Source: Echinarachnius parma (taxonomy: Eukaryota; Echinodermata; Echinoidea; Clypeasteroida; Echinarachniidae). Taken from it: a stretch of 64,000 nucleotides of DNA. The position numbers and the translations under genes are program-made. Below the pieces are notes generated by a model that worked only from the letters and a program-made list of their open reading frames with translations, was not told the origin of the DNA and made no database searches. The stretch is taken from contig JBAMJV010002069.1 in assembly GCA_037951105.1 (NCBI GenBank), positions 147,001 through 211,000 of the forward strand, written 5' to 3'. This document shows positions 11,901 to 25,700 of this stretch, piece after piece. The number at the start of each line of letters is the position of its first letter. The first letter of the stretch is position 1.

Positions 11901-14900
11901 ACACCTCGTCCCTCGACAACTCGGTCTCCAGCTACGAGTCGGAGACGCGGAGTATCTGGCTCATGTTCGTCAGTGATTACGAGGAGGTTGGTGTTGGCTA
12001 CCATCTCGAAATATCATGTCTTACACGTGAGTTTAAACCCTATTCTTCTTGTTGTTCTTCTTTTGTATTCTGCTTCGAAGTTGCCCTCTCCTTCTTCTCA
12101 TCTTCTTCAGAATAGTAAATAATTAATATGAAAAGAAGGAGAGGACAAAAAAAACGAAGAAGAAAATTGTCTAATGAGCTCTTCAATTATAAATGAAATA
12201 ACAACGTTTATTTACACTTTTTGACTGAACTATGTTTTGTTAATGTGTACGAGATGGCAGATGCTGAATATACAAACTTTATCATGAATTAAATTCGCGA
12301 TTTCGTCGATATGAAATTGAAATTTCCTAAAATCTACACATTTTGTGAAAACATGCCGCTTTGGAGTGCGACATAGACATTTCTACTCAGCCATTTAAGC
12401 ATGATTAAATGTTGCCCTTTTATTTTCATTGGTTACACACTAGTTAAGCCACTAAAATAAGTCTGACAATAATTTGCCTTTTTGCTTTAACACGTATTTT
12501 GATATCGAATTGTGAAATGCGTTCAAATACACAACAACAATTAAACCCTAGATCAAGAAACGTGACGTGATGCGTGCTTAACATGTTCAAGGCAAAACCA
12601 AACTTGTCTATAATGACCGCACAATGGAGACAAATCAGTGGCCACTTACTAAAGGACACATTTATAGCGCTAGTAGATAAGACAACCCATAGGCAGAAAG
12701 TTGCACAACATCCAACAAACCTACACAAAGCCACCACATCTAAAATTTAGCCACCATACCTAACATATTAAGCCACCGAATTTAGAGTAAGAGTTATATT
12801 TTGTCTGGCCATGGTGCACTTATCCATTAGCATAATTGACTATGCGGGAGACAAAATAAGTGATTATGGGGGTAGCCACTAACATGTGTTTGACTTTGAA
12901 TAATCATTTTTGTTTAAAGCTGACATTCGTCTCACGTGGGGCGTCCCAACGACCATCTACTCGACGGCCATTCTCGCGTTCTCGGCCCGGCAGTTCAGCC
13001 TTGTGCGCTGGACGATCGAGGCTCCGCCGAACAGCTACATCCACTCCAACTTCTCGCATTTCGATATCGCCGTCGGACTCGAGTTCCTTGTCTTCGGGAG
13101 GGGGCTCCGTCCACACAACATGGATGCGTATATCTTGGAATACAGCGGGGATGAGCCACCCCGGGACGAGACGTTATCGATCAACCGGATGCACATCCTG
13201 TTTGCAGCGTACTCTGATTCCTTAAACGGGACGTTCGAGCTACATCTTACTCCAGTGCCAAACACAGGTAAGGCGTCATCTCTTCAAATCTAAAGAACAG
13301 TTGTGGGTTATCCTTTACCCAAAAAAATAATTTTGTAATATTTGTTGTTATCCCCTACTTCCCCTACAAAGTGAACATCATAATTATAACTTATAAGTTA
13401 ATATGAAGAAGGAACACAAGTTGTCTTAAAATTCGCCATTGTCAATAACCAAATGTGTGAAGGATTTTAATTGGTCATAACAATTCACCCACATAAGGAA
13501 ACCACGTAGAAGCCCATCGCGCTGTGATCTAAGCGTGTATTCAGGAATGCGTATGTTGTACAGACGTCAAAACGTACATTTTGAAGTGGTTTCAATTACA
13601 TAATGTACTTCTGGTTGAAATAGAATGTTAATTAAATATCATACAGGTGTTGCATACAACCGTCTACCCTTACAGATGTACTTACCATCATTACCTTTTG
13701 TCCATTGGCCATAGTCGAAAATGATTATCTTTGTATCAACATAATCAATATCCTTGAAAATGTTTTCATTTACATTATGATCTACTTTTCTATTATGAAA
13801 ATCTAGCGGTCGATTTGAATACGATATCGAGGCATATCGAACCTGGCGAAACTGTGTTCCTGACATCGCCCTTCTACCCAGACCCGTACCCTAAGAACGT
13901 CATTCGAGATATCATCTTGACCGCTCCCGAGGGGTTCGTCATCAAAATTCGAATACTGGACTTTGAGATGCCCGACGACCATGACTACGTAGAGATTGGG
14001 AACTCAATCGTCGATTCATTAGGTGTGTTCCCCCTATCGTTGATAGGGGAAAGGAAGAATAAGGTTGGATAATGGATATAGATGTGTTGAGAAATGGCAT
14101 GGGGCGGTTGATGTAACAGAGGAGGTTGCACTATCAAAATACCCTTACCTATATATATCCGGAAGGAGAGGGACATCAGGGGGGTGTTTCACAAACACTA
14201 ACAATTTATTTTAGCATCGATTTTATGTGATAATCGTCCCACTGAACAGATCCTAAAATCGATTTTATTTTTTTTGTGAAACACCCCAGGATTTATAGGG
14301 GGATGGATGCTAGACATAATGTAGTTGACAGAGAGAAGGGTGGAGAAATGGTCTACACGAATAAGAGTACTGGATATGGTGTGGCAAAGAAGAAGGTCCA
14401 TAGTTGCACAACCCAGGTAGTGAAAATGGAGAATTACAATTCAATCTCCATGTCACTTATTAGAATAACCGAAAAAGGAACGAAGTGATATCTTTAATTA
14501 CATTTTGGGGATTTCATATAACATTACATTCAACATAAGTTAAACACGTGGGCCTGTCCGGGGTTCAGTAACGAGAGATGGCAGTGATATACAAATACAT
14601 GTATATAGTAATCAGGAATTATCAGATTTGAATCAATTGTGATCACTATTACGCAAAGCCAATTTAATTCAGTTATGCTCTTCATATGAAGTACATGTAT
14701 TACTACATTATTATCAAATGCAGAACGAGGGTTATATATTGCTAGAGGTAGCACCTATTTTTTCGTATGATAACCGTTACTGGCGTGGTTGGTTATCGGG
14801 GCCCTTTAGCAGTAGTGCCCTTATATACAAATGACCATGTTCTTTGTTTCTTCTTTATTGGTGGATTGTGTTATAGATGGTTCTCTGATTATCAAGTTCA

Positions 14901-17900
14901 ACGGCCGGTCGACCGAATTTCCAGACGTTTCGACCAATACGAACGGTGTCTGGATATTCTTTAGAAGTGACCCGACGGACTCCCGAAGAGGCTTCAAGTT
15001 CGAACTCACTGCAGTAACAGGTTTGATAAATATATATACCATACATTCAAGCACTAAGGAGGACGAACACATGTGAAGCAAACTAGATTATCACAGAAAT
15101 AATAATATTTCATGAAATATTTTGTTTAGAATGATGCGTACATATACAAACTAGTATTGTTCCAGGAGTTTTACCAAAAACTTCTGGTTCTCTAGATCCC
15201 TGTAAGATATGAACCTGTTACCAACTAGATGTTGCAATCCCCATATAATCAATACAGGGCTCATCACGTTTTCGCATGCAACAATAGGACACAACGAGTT
15301 TATAAAATGGTTTATGCAATCGGCGAAAGGATTAATACATGAGTAGTTGTTTACAGTTACAGTTGGATTTGGTGGCATATACCTCCTACCCATAATGAAT
15401 CTCACAAGACCTCTCCATCCCGTTTTTGTTTCCCTTGCTAAACCATTGAACAATATCATTTAATTATTGACGGATTGAATCTTCAATTGTCTTTGGCGGT
15501 TGAGAAAGTCTGGTCTCAAGCGAATTTTATAACATTCACTACGTAGTTTGCACGGCATGAACAAACTCTATCGTATTATTATCCACTATGAACTGATGGA
15601 ATATGAAGGGAAACGTTACTTGGTCATAGTTAGGATTAAGTTTATTTTCCCCAAGGTGTTTAACTTTTGTCTTGGTATTATGTTTTATCTTCATTTCTTG
15701 CACGTGCAGTACCAATCGTTCTGGCAGAGGGAGAGTCACATGAAATGATATCGCCTCATCACCCGTTGCCATACCAACCGGACACGCTGATATGGTGGCA
15801 CGTAGCAGTCCCGGAAGGGTTTGGTGTGACGATCCATTTTAAAACGTTTGATCTCGCCGACGATGGGGATGTCGTACTCGTTGGGTCTGGTGTTTATTTC
15901 AATAATGATACAGAGTCTGAACGAGACGGCGACGACCGTATTACTGGCAGCTTTACCGGTCGGAGTCTACCATCCAACATCGTTGTTTGGTCGAGAAGAG
16001 CTTGGATCAAGTTCGACGCGAATTCCTACGGAGCGGGAAAGGGATTCACACTTGAGGTTCGCCCGATACTTGGAGGTACGTTCGACAACTTAAGCCCGGC
16101 GCAGACAGAGCCGACTCGACCCGATCCGACTGGTTTTCAGTCAGGCTAGAGTCAGTTTCGCTCAGTCGGAGCCGATCCAACATGTTGAATCGGCCTTGAA
16201 TGACCTCCGACTGGCACTTGACTGGAAAACCCGGAGTCCTGAGGCAGCACATACTGAGTTACAGTAATCAGGCTGAAAACCAGTCGGATCGGGTCGAGTC
16301 GGCTCTGTCCGGGCCGGGCTTTAGATAAGGGATGTGTGAGTGTTTGTTGGAGGGATGAGGGGGGGGGGGGGGGGGAGGGGGGTTGTCGCGGGGGGAGAAC
16401 CGGGGGGGGGGGGTATTCCTTCACCTTGTCTGACAACAGAGAACAATATATTTAGGGATACTAGGAAATACATAACACCGTAACTCTTTATGGTCTCTTA
16501 GCCCATTTGCCCCATTCTTTGATTGCATTATTGAATTCGTTATGGGACTGTGCATTATTTCAACGGTTGAACGTACACATACATTTAACACGAATTGTTG
16601 TACCATGTGCACGATCACTTATTATACCATATTTATGATGTAATAACTTCTTCAAATGATTGCGTGCCCACTGACATTCATTAAAGACTCGTACCACGTA
16701 CCAATCCTTTATCTTGACCATGAACTTCACGGCTGGTTTGTACCAGTATCAACCAGGGGCGTATCGGGCACATTGTTTTCAGCGGGGCTGAGGTCTTAAG
16801 CCCTAGTATCATCTTTCCCATTTTTTGTCCCTGACAACCCCAAAAATAAGAATATAAAAAAGGTCTTCACCACTTTTACGTTCACCAAATGGGAATTTGT
16901 TAAGAAATAAACATTATTCTGCCTGAAAACATGGACTCTGCCTGAAAATTACGTTGTATTGCTGTAAAACAATATGATTGTACGCAAATGTGACATGAGT
17001 TCGCCCGAATATGAAAATTAGTTTGCCCGGATATTAGGTGCTATTTGCCCGAATATTGCTGTCTTACAAACTGTAGGGGGGGGGGGGGGGGTGGGCTGCG
17101 GCCTCCTACCCCACCCCCACCTCCCCCGCCCGCCAACTATCCATAGTCAGGAAATAACACGCGCGGCATGCGTGTTTGTAACGATCGCTGATCGTACCGA
17201 CAACAAAGAGGAAATCGTTTTGAGTTCTTTTGTAATCCCTGCTTCATGCAGCAACCCCAATTTCCGCAATAAAAATGAATGGGCTCTTTGTAACCACTCA
17301 TCTATTCGATTCTGAAAAGATTGAACGAAGACGAAATAATTATGTTTTTTTCCGGGCATAGACATAGTGTGTCTATTTTGATTGACAACGATATGTTTGA
17401 TTTTTTTTTGGACAACAATGGATTTCTTTTAACAACGAAAATATTGTATGATTTTCTTTATTTGGGTTATGGAGACGCACACGTACACGAGGCTATTTAT
17501 GTTGACAGCAATTCATTTTATTACTTTAATTATATTTACAAGTTGCATGTCATAGGCGTAAAGTTGAATTGCCACTTAAAATTTTCATATATGGATCCAG
17601 CCTTAATTTATAATAACAATTTACATAATAATTTTATATGGGCTTCTCGTTTCTAATAATCACATTGTATGCATTGTCGCGAAATGTTTGTATAATTTGC
17701 TATATACAAATAAATTTTCTAAGCTGATGGTTCTTTGCATCACTCATCAAAATTGCATGATATCTTTAATTTTCGCACAAAGTCATTAAAACAATCAATT
17801 ACATATGATACGTCCTAAATATTCACAAAGAAGACTCTGGTTCATCTCTTTACCATTATCACTTGCTCACTATGGTTGTAATGTTATAAAACGGCTTTGG

Positions 17901-19681
17901 TAAATTCAGTAACGTGATTGGCTAATACCGATCACGTGGGCATTAATTACTTTTCACCAACTGCACTACCGCGCCGATACTGCGCAACCATCGTGCCGAT
18001 AGTGTGCAACCATCGTGCCGAAGGTGTGCAGCCCCGTGACGTTACAATGCTTGTTTACATAGTTGTACGAAGACAAACTTGCGAAAGTGATAACAAAAAA
18101 GATGGAAAATGCTTCGTTTTATAAGTTATCTGTTCTGTAGTAAATAAATCTTAGCAGTTTCGTAAATTATATGGTATGTGGTTTGATATTGGTAAGTTTT
18201 GGAATGGAAATGCATAACATTCTTTGATAATTCTCACTTTTACGGGAAATTTTTCGGCAATTTCCCATCGACTGCATTTGATCTGCTGAGCTGCAGAATC
18301 AAATTCAGTGAAGCGAGTGCAGTAGTGATGATTAATTTTATAAATTCCTAATAAATTCACACTCTAGAGAGTATATAGACTTGGTTGTGGCAAGTCTGTT
18401 TTCAATAATCCAGCAAAATAAAACAATGCGTGGTTGAGCTCGTTTTATAAAACAAATAATACTACGGTCTTATTATCGTGCGTCATGGATATGCATCACA
18501 CTCTCGGCTATGTTAGCTATGTGTTGCGCACTCGGCTTACCCGTCGTGCGCAACGCACAACTAACATAGCCTCGCGTGCGATGCATTTACACAACGCACT
18601 CTAGACCGTGTATTATTTGTATATTAAGTATCTTTCTCATTTAAAAGCGGACAACACCAACAATGTGAACAACTTTATTGGAAAAAATCAACAATCAATA
18701 TAATATAATACGTGCAACAAAGACAGATTAGTATCCATCCAGATAACAAATAATAAGCAATAACTTTTAACATTTACGTTTCCATGACAATGGTGACCAA
18801 AACACGTGACTCAGACAAGGCGCAATTATACCTTCCTCACCAATTTACTAACTGAAATTAAGATTATACTTTAATTCCTATGTTTTTAACAATTGAATAT
18901 ACGTAACTAATTTTTGGTTAGGTTACTGCCAGATTCCACTCGGCATGGAAGCTGGTTGGATACCTGACGGCAGCCTGACAGCCACCAGTCAGATCAGTGA
19001 GGACCACGCACCAAGAAGAGCCAGGCTGCACGGTCCCTCCTCCTGGATTCCTAACCCAGATGAGGACGACCCTTTCATAGTGGTTGGTATTATCAGCAAG
19101 AACCTATTGCATAATGAAATAATAAATTGCGATTCAACGCAACTGGTATTAAACGAACTATGCAAATGCAAATCCATAATATCTTAAACATGTGATACGG
19201 GATATACAGGTTGGCCTAAATAAAACAGAACGGGATGCTATTCATAGCATGGAAACCATATGTATTGCATTATGCACTGTATCATCCTTTAATCTGTAGT
19301 ATTAACGTTCTGTCCCTGTCATGTGCTACACTCTAATCACATTATGTATATAACTGTTATGTTGATGAAAAAAAAACAAGTACAAATATTTCCCTCCTAT
19401 TTCTTTTACAATGCTTGGAAATAATATGAACACGATTAAACCAACAATATTCTTTTGGTCGATCAATTTAAGATGAAAAAACAAAAGTAAATTTGTTATG
19501 TACATTTAGATTTATTACAAATGTGTATAGTCTAGTGTTGTTATACATGTTCCGAAATACATTTCTGATAGGACCAGTGGCGTAGACAGGTTCTTACAAC
19601 TGGGGGGGATGATTTGCCGTTCACCGGACCAAGACCAAATTGTCGAGACCAAGACAATTGCTTGAAAGTCCTCTCAGTGGG

Positions 19682-19715
<34 letters not shown>

Positions 19716-22700
19716 AGATGTTAAGAAGGTCGTGACCAGGCGGGCCGAAAGCAGTTTTGGATTTTTTTGGGGTGGGGGGGCAAAACCTATGGCGGCTCAG
19801 GATTTTGTGTGTGTAAATAGGGGCTCATGTCCAACCACACTCACAGTGTTGCCAACTTTGAGCCAGATGTGAGAGTGAGACATTGCAAGGATTGAAGCGA
19901 CCAAGCCCGAGGTAGTGAAGTGACTGAGCTGGGGAGGGTGTAGGAGGGGGGTTCCCCCCTCCCACGGTAGGGAGATTTTGCATTTTTGGACTTGAAATTG
20001 TGCATTCTGGTGCTTACCTAGATAGGAAATTCGGGCTTAACATTGACTGTATCTGGGAAAGCGTGTTATGATTTGATCGACCAGAAATGTTAAATATATT
20101 TTCACGATAAAACAAATAATTGACACACTAATACATATGCACCTCAACACAGGGAGCGAAGTGACTGAGCGGGGGAAGGGTGTGGGAGGGGGGTGTCCCC
20201 CTCCCACGGTAGGGAGATTTTGCATGTTTGGACTTGAAATTGTGCAATCTGGTGCTTCGGGAAATTCGGGCGTGTCATGATTCGACCAGAAATTTTAAAT
20301 ATATTTTCATGAAGAAAACAAATAATTTACACATATGCACCCAAAACAAATATTGTATTTATATTTAGCCTCATACACAGTTCCAACATCACCATATGCC
20401 ACATTATGTATGATCCAACAACTTAGCCTATTGCCAAGGATGAGTCCCGAGGGGCGAAGCTACCGAGGGCTGGGCAGGGCCAAATAGGGAGGGTATCCCC
20501 CTCCCACGGAGAAGATTTTGCATTTATATATATACTTGAAATGGTGCAATTTGGCGCACGTCACACAAGGAGCCAGAGCAATGCCAGCCTACACTGGAAC
20601 TACGTGGCCCGGTATACAGAAAAAAATACTCACCCCTGACCATACGCAAGTTACACAACAAACTGAGTTAATCTGTTCGCGCGCGAAGCGCTAGGCAAAC
20701 ATTGAAAGTTGATGTATAAATTACCTTTTTAACGTTAGAATTAACAAGTCTTAGCTCATACAACTTATGTTTTCTTTCCCACTCTTATACAGCTACACAC
20801 AAACAAAATATATCCTTCTCTAAAACCTGGGGGGGGGGGGGGGGGATGATTGTACATGTCATCCCCCCCACCTTGTGAGGTGGGGGGATGCATCCCCCTC
20901 ATCCCCCCCGTTGTCTACGCCCCTGGATAGGACAATAACAATTACTTGAACTTGAATGTTATTTTGTAACGTATTGGATTTCTAATCCAAACTATAGGTT
21001 AATTTCGACGAACCATCTTACATCACCGGCCTTCTAATCCAAGGAGGTCCAGAGAACATTGGAACCTGGCTAAATTCCCTGACAGTGTCATTCGATGACG
21101 AAGACCAAGAGGTATGTATCAGGTTATTTGATATGCATCATAATTATAATTCACGATTTTAATACAATGTTGTCTAAAAAGGAAATTGCAGTTCGAGTTT
21201 AAGTGGGAGATTTATTTGCAAAGATGGTGCCAAAGCCAAATTAAAACCGACACATTTTGAAAGGGGTGTTCATCTTTAGGAACATTATAGCATTCTTGGA
21301 ACCCTGCACAAGTAACATTGACACATTTCTTCAAAACACTCTATCAAGGAGCCTAGAAGGTATAAACTTCATGGTTACAATTATTATTTTAGTTATGAAA
21401 GAATAACAAAGCCTATATAATATATTCCATGTTTATTTGTTTTAATTTAGGAACGTTACGGTTCGTGGGATCCCACAAAGGAGACGGCGATTCTGTTCGT
21501 TCGACCCCGACTGGTGCATGTGCTTACCATCAGACCGACCAGCAAGACCAAGGAACTTGTGTCACTGAGAATGGAAATTCTTGGCTGCCAAGCCGGTAAT
21601 TACCCTTTAAAAAAAAATGTATGTAATGTACTATAAATAATCAAAACCGAGCATGGTTAGCGTTCGCATCATGAACGGGAGTTCCCCGGGTTCGAACCCA
21701 GACCGGGTCATATCAAAGACTTTAAAAATCATGGTACCTTCTTGCCTTCTAGCCCGGCGCTCGGCATTTATAGAATGGAGAAGGGAGTTAACAGAGGACT
21801 GGCCCCCTTCTGTAGTTTTCGCTGCATGGCCTACGGCTAATGAATCGAAGATAGGCGCCGCCTTATGTGCTAAAATTGGCACGGGAAGGATTTTGACTTT
21901 TTAACAATAATTATTATCAAATATTACTGTTGATTAATATTTCAATGTATATTTCAGTACAAGTGTATTTATTTTTTGCAGGTACATAGGACAACTACGA
22001 TTGTTTTAACTGATTATAAAAACCGTTACTATAATTGATAAGTAGTATGACACTCTTGTTATTATGGACTAGGTTCAGTGTTCATGTACAATATGTATTG
22101 TTTGTAATTTGCATCTGGTATCAATGCACCACACACCCTCAGATTGCCATTTCGATCTTGGCGTTTCTTCAAATCGCCTGCCCTCTTCCGGCATCCAAGT
22201 CCCAGTTGGTTCTGCCGAATCAATCAGACTGTTGCCTTTCGAATCCTACCCTGATACCGGATGGACTCCCGATAACGAACTCGTCGATGAAGGATGGATC
22301 GACTTTACGTTCGATGACATGATGGTCGTGAGAGAGGTTATCATCCAACATTGTCAGGATTCAAGACTGACGTCGATGAGCATCACTGCTTCAGGAAACC
22401 CTTCAGTCATGTTGCAACTGGTGAGTTGGACACAATTATTGAATAATAAAACCTGTAAAGTGTGAGCAAAAAGTAATAACCCCTCTCAGTTACGTTTTCT
22501 TCATTACGTTCTATAACAAATGTATAGATACTTTCTGGTGTATATACGATACATATCAAAAAGATTGAAAATGCTCTTGGTCCGAAAACTCCCATCCTAT
22601 TCCCTTTTGATCAGTTATTCAACACCGCCATATTTTTTCGGCCTTAACAATTGTTATCCTATACCATGCCACCCCAAACTTGTATGTTTATGATGAGTTA

Positions 22701-25700
22701 TATAAAGCTTTATAGTCGTTAGTATATTATCAAATTTGACACTTTTGTTATTTCAATAAATGATCTAAATTACAGAATATGACATACTGCGAAACGTCCA
22801 TGTGCAAGGTTGTTGTGCCGTCACTTGTGAGTTCGACGAGATTTAGAATAATTCCAACCTCTTGGACTGGGCAGCTGTGTTTTCGCATCGAGCTGCTTGG
22901 ATGTCGTAGCGTTGGTAAGAAAAGAAATAATAATGTGTCATTTATATAGCGCCTAATCTGAAATAATTACAAATAATAAGGTTGTGATTTTAGATACCTT
23001 TTCAATGTGTGTACATAGTGTATATAAGTGCATTTAGCGGAAATGCATTTATTTTGTTTGTGTGATTTATTATTATCGGGGCTAACCTCGACAAACATCG
23101 TGCTATTGTATTAATAATTTCAAGATTGTATTAGTTATCTGTAATATGAATATGTATATATATTTAATGTAAATTGTAAATATTGAACTGATTATTATTG
23201 AAGTAAATTAAAAATAAATTTAATTTAATTTAATTTCGTTTCATTTCATTTCATTTCATTTCATTTCATTTCATTTCATTTCATTTCAATTCATTTCATT
23301 TCATTTCATTTCATTTCATTTCAATTCATTTCATTTCATTTCAATTCATTTCATTTCATTTCATTTCATTTCATTTGAAAATATTATCATTCACGGTCCA
23401 CGTTAATCTGATTAAGTTTAATGGAGTGTTACCAACCATGTCTTCATTAATTGTATTGTGTATCCTTGTGTAGATTGTTCTGATTCTTACTGCACGACTG
23501 ACTGCAATGAGGGTGATCTTGTGCCGAGTAAAAAGGAAGATTTCTCCCGATTCTCTCGTCCGCTGCCACCCCGTTCAGTGTGCTTTATCGACGTCAGATA
23601 TCCAGAAGAGCAGTTCGTGGCGATATACTTTGATGGTCTGGACGTGAGTACGATCAATTTAAATCATCCCTCATGGAATAGCGTACATTTCGAGGACCTT
23701 ACTAATATTGTTAACCGCATATGCAAGATTGTCTTATAATCAATTAATTAAATGATTTTTTGCTAGTTCATGAAGTTCATGAAGGTATGAACGACCTGGA
23801 TGTTCAGGACAATACAAACTATTTTATAGTTTTGCTTGAAATTTAGAATAGTCGATTTGTATCTGTCTTGAGATATTTTAAAAAACATTTATAAATATTC
23901 TAACACTACGTTTAAATTGTTATCCATTTGTTATCAATTTGGTGTCTCTTTGTAAACAAACGCCAGTTCAAATTCCCTTTTCATTATTACAGTTTTTATC
24001 ATTAAATGTTATACTAGTATAATGTTCAGTAATTTTGGCTTGATATACAGGTATTTCGTAATTCTGATACTTACAAAACTGTTATTTTCTGACATTCTTT
24101 GTTCAACCAGACGATCAACGACATTACCGGTCGACCAGACGGTTTCCTCTACGTGCATGACCAACAAACAAAGAAAAGCGTGGCATTTCAGCTCGAAGAA
24201 ATTGCCCCCATCTTCATTTCATCTTCTTCGCAATTTTCGGCGAGGGTTTTGTCTGGAATCTTAACAGAAACTGTCAATATTACAGTTGCACTTGGTTTTG
24301 TAGGTAGGTAACGAAGAACATCCTAACAAAAATGCTCTTTATCTCTTTCATGTCATTATGATATGTGTGTGCTTTTCTTTCTTTTGAAATGTACTCACTG
24401 TACACTTGTTTTGGTAACACAAGACAAATGTCCTATTTTTACTCATTTTATAAATTCGTATTTAATGCATTTCATGAGTATATAAATAGTTTATGCAAAA
24501 TGGTACTACAGCCCAATTTATATACCTAATACAAAAACTGTTATCGAAACTGCTGTGTTTATGTTTACCTTCTTGCAGAGGAACCGGGATGTTCGGAAAT
24601 GGGTGCTTACGACTCTGGCTCAGAATTCTACTGCAGGCAGGCCTCTGGACTCGTCACATCCCCGAACTACTTCGAGGGTTATCCCCCAAAGTTCGACATC
24701 GTCTGGCAAATCAGCACGAGACCCTACACCAGAATACATCTCCGCTTCGTCGAGCTCGGGGTCCACTCGATCAGCGAAGAGTGTCGCGAGGACTACGTAC
24801 TCGTTGTCGACACGTCTGCCGAAGACACCCTGGGGCGTTTTTGCGATCCACTAAGGCCACCTCCTGAACTGGTTGCTTCCCTGAACAGGGTGAAGATCCA
24901 GTTTCACTCCAATTCGTTTGGCAGCGGTGTTGGGTTCCTAGCTAACTATACGTCGGTGAATCTGGTTCCAGACGTTCTATCAGGAGCGAACGTCAATATG
25001 AGTTAATAATATTTCTTACTAGTGTGACTATTTTACCACCTCTACTCGAAAGTTTGCGAATATAAACACAATTTAATGTAATAATTATGTAAGCATTTAC
25101 GCATATAAGCATAGTCATTTGGAATACCGTTTAAAAAAAAATCATATAATTGTTTTTTGTTCTCATACAATTAATTATCTATTAATCAGTTACAAGTTTC
25201 TGTCCATAAAAACATGAAACAAACCTTTGCTTCGGACAGCTTTTAAAATACATAAAAAATGCATGCCTCCTTCTTATACTTTCAGAGCAAGTATCTATTT
25301 GCATCGAGCCAGAATTTATATCTACCTTCTTCGCTTATTTGATGACATTGTTTTTATTAGCAGCTTTATTTCTGACATATTTTTCTTAGATAAAGGTTAT
25401 TGATCGTATACGCATGGCGCCATTTGTTGCATTTGCCTTTATCTTATTTGAATTCACATAGGTGGCTTCGTCTGCCCAAATGAATGGGTGTTCTTCAGGA
25501 AATCGTGCTACAAGTTATTTACACATGATTCAATGCTGACTTGGAACGAAGCCGAACAAGCGTGTGTAGCGACTGATGAGAGCGCTCATCTCATTAGCAT
25601 TCGCGACCAAGACGAGATGAGGTTTCTTCATTACATGATATCTTCGCAGTGGGATACGGGCAATGCAACCAAAACCTTTATAGGCAAGTTAATGATCAAA

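Noticed and set aside
17321-17656. 111-codon open frame in the CUB5-discoidin intron
   Set aside because: AT-driven composition (N, F, Y, I), no motif, no splice sites that fit the gene.
21653-21715. Functional tRNA gene
   Set aside because: The tRNA-like head continues directly into a SINE body that recurs at 2031-2156.
23224-23376. CRISPR-like or satellite array
   Set aside because: Simple ATTTC microsatellite without spacers, in animal DNA.
24493-24867. Alternative frames across the CUB7 exon
   Set aside because: Shadow frames of a GC-rich exon; only the CUB frame shows domain motifs and matching phases.
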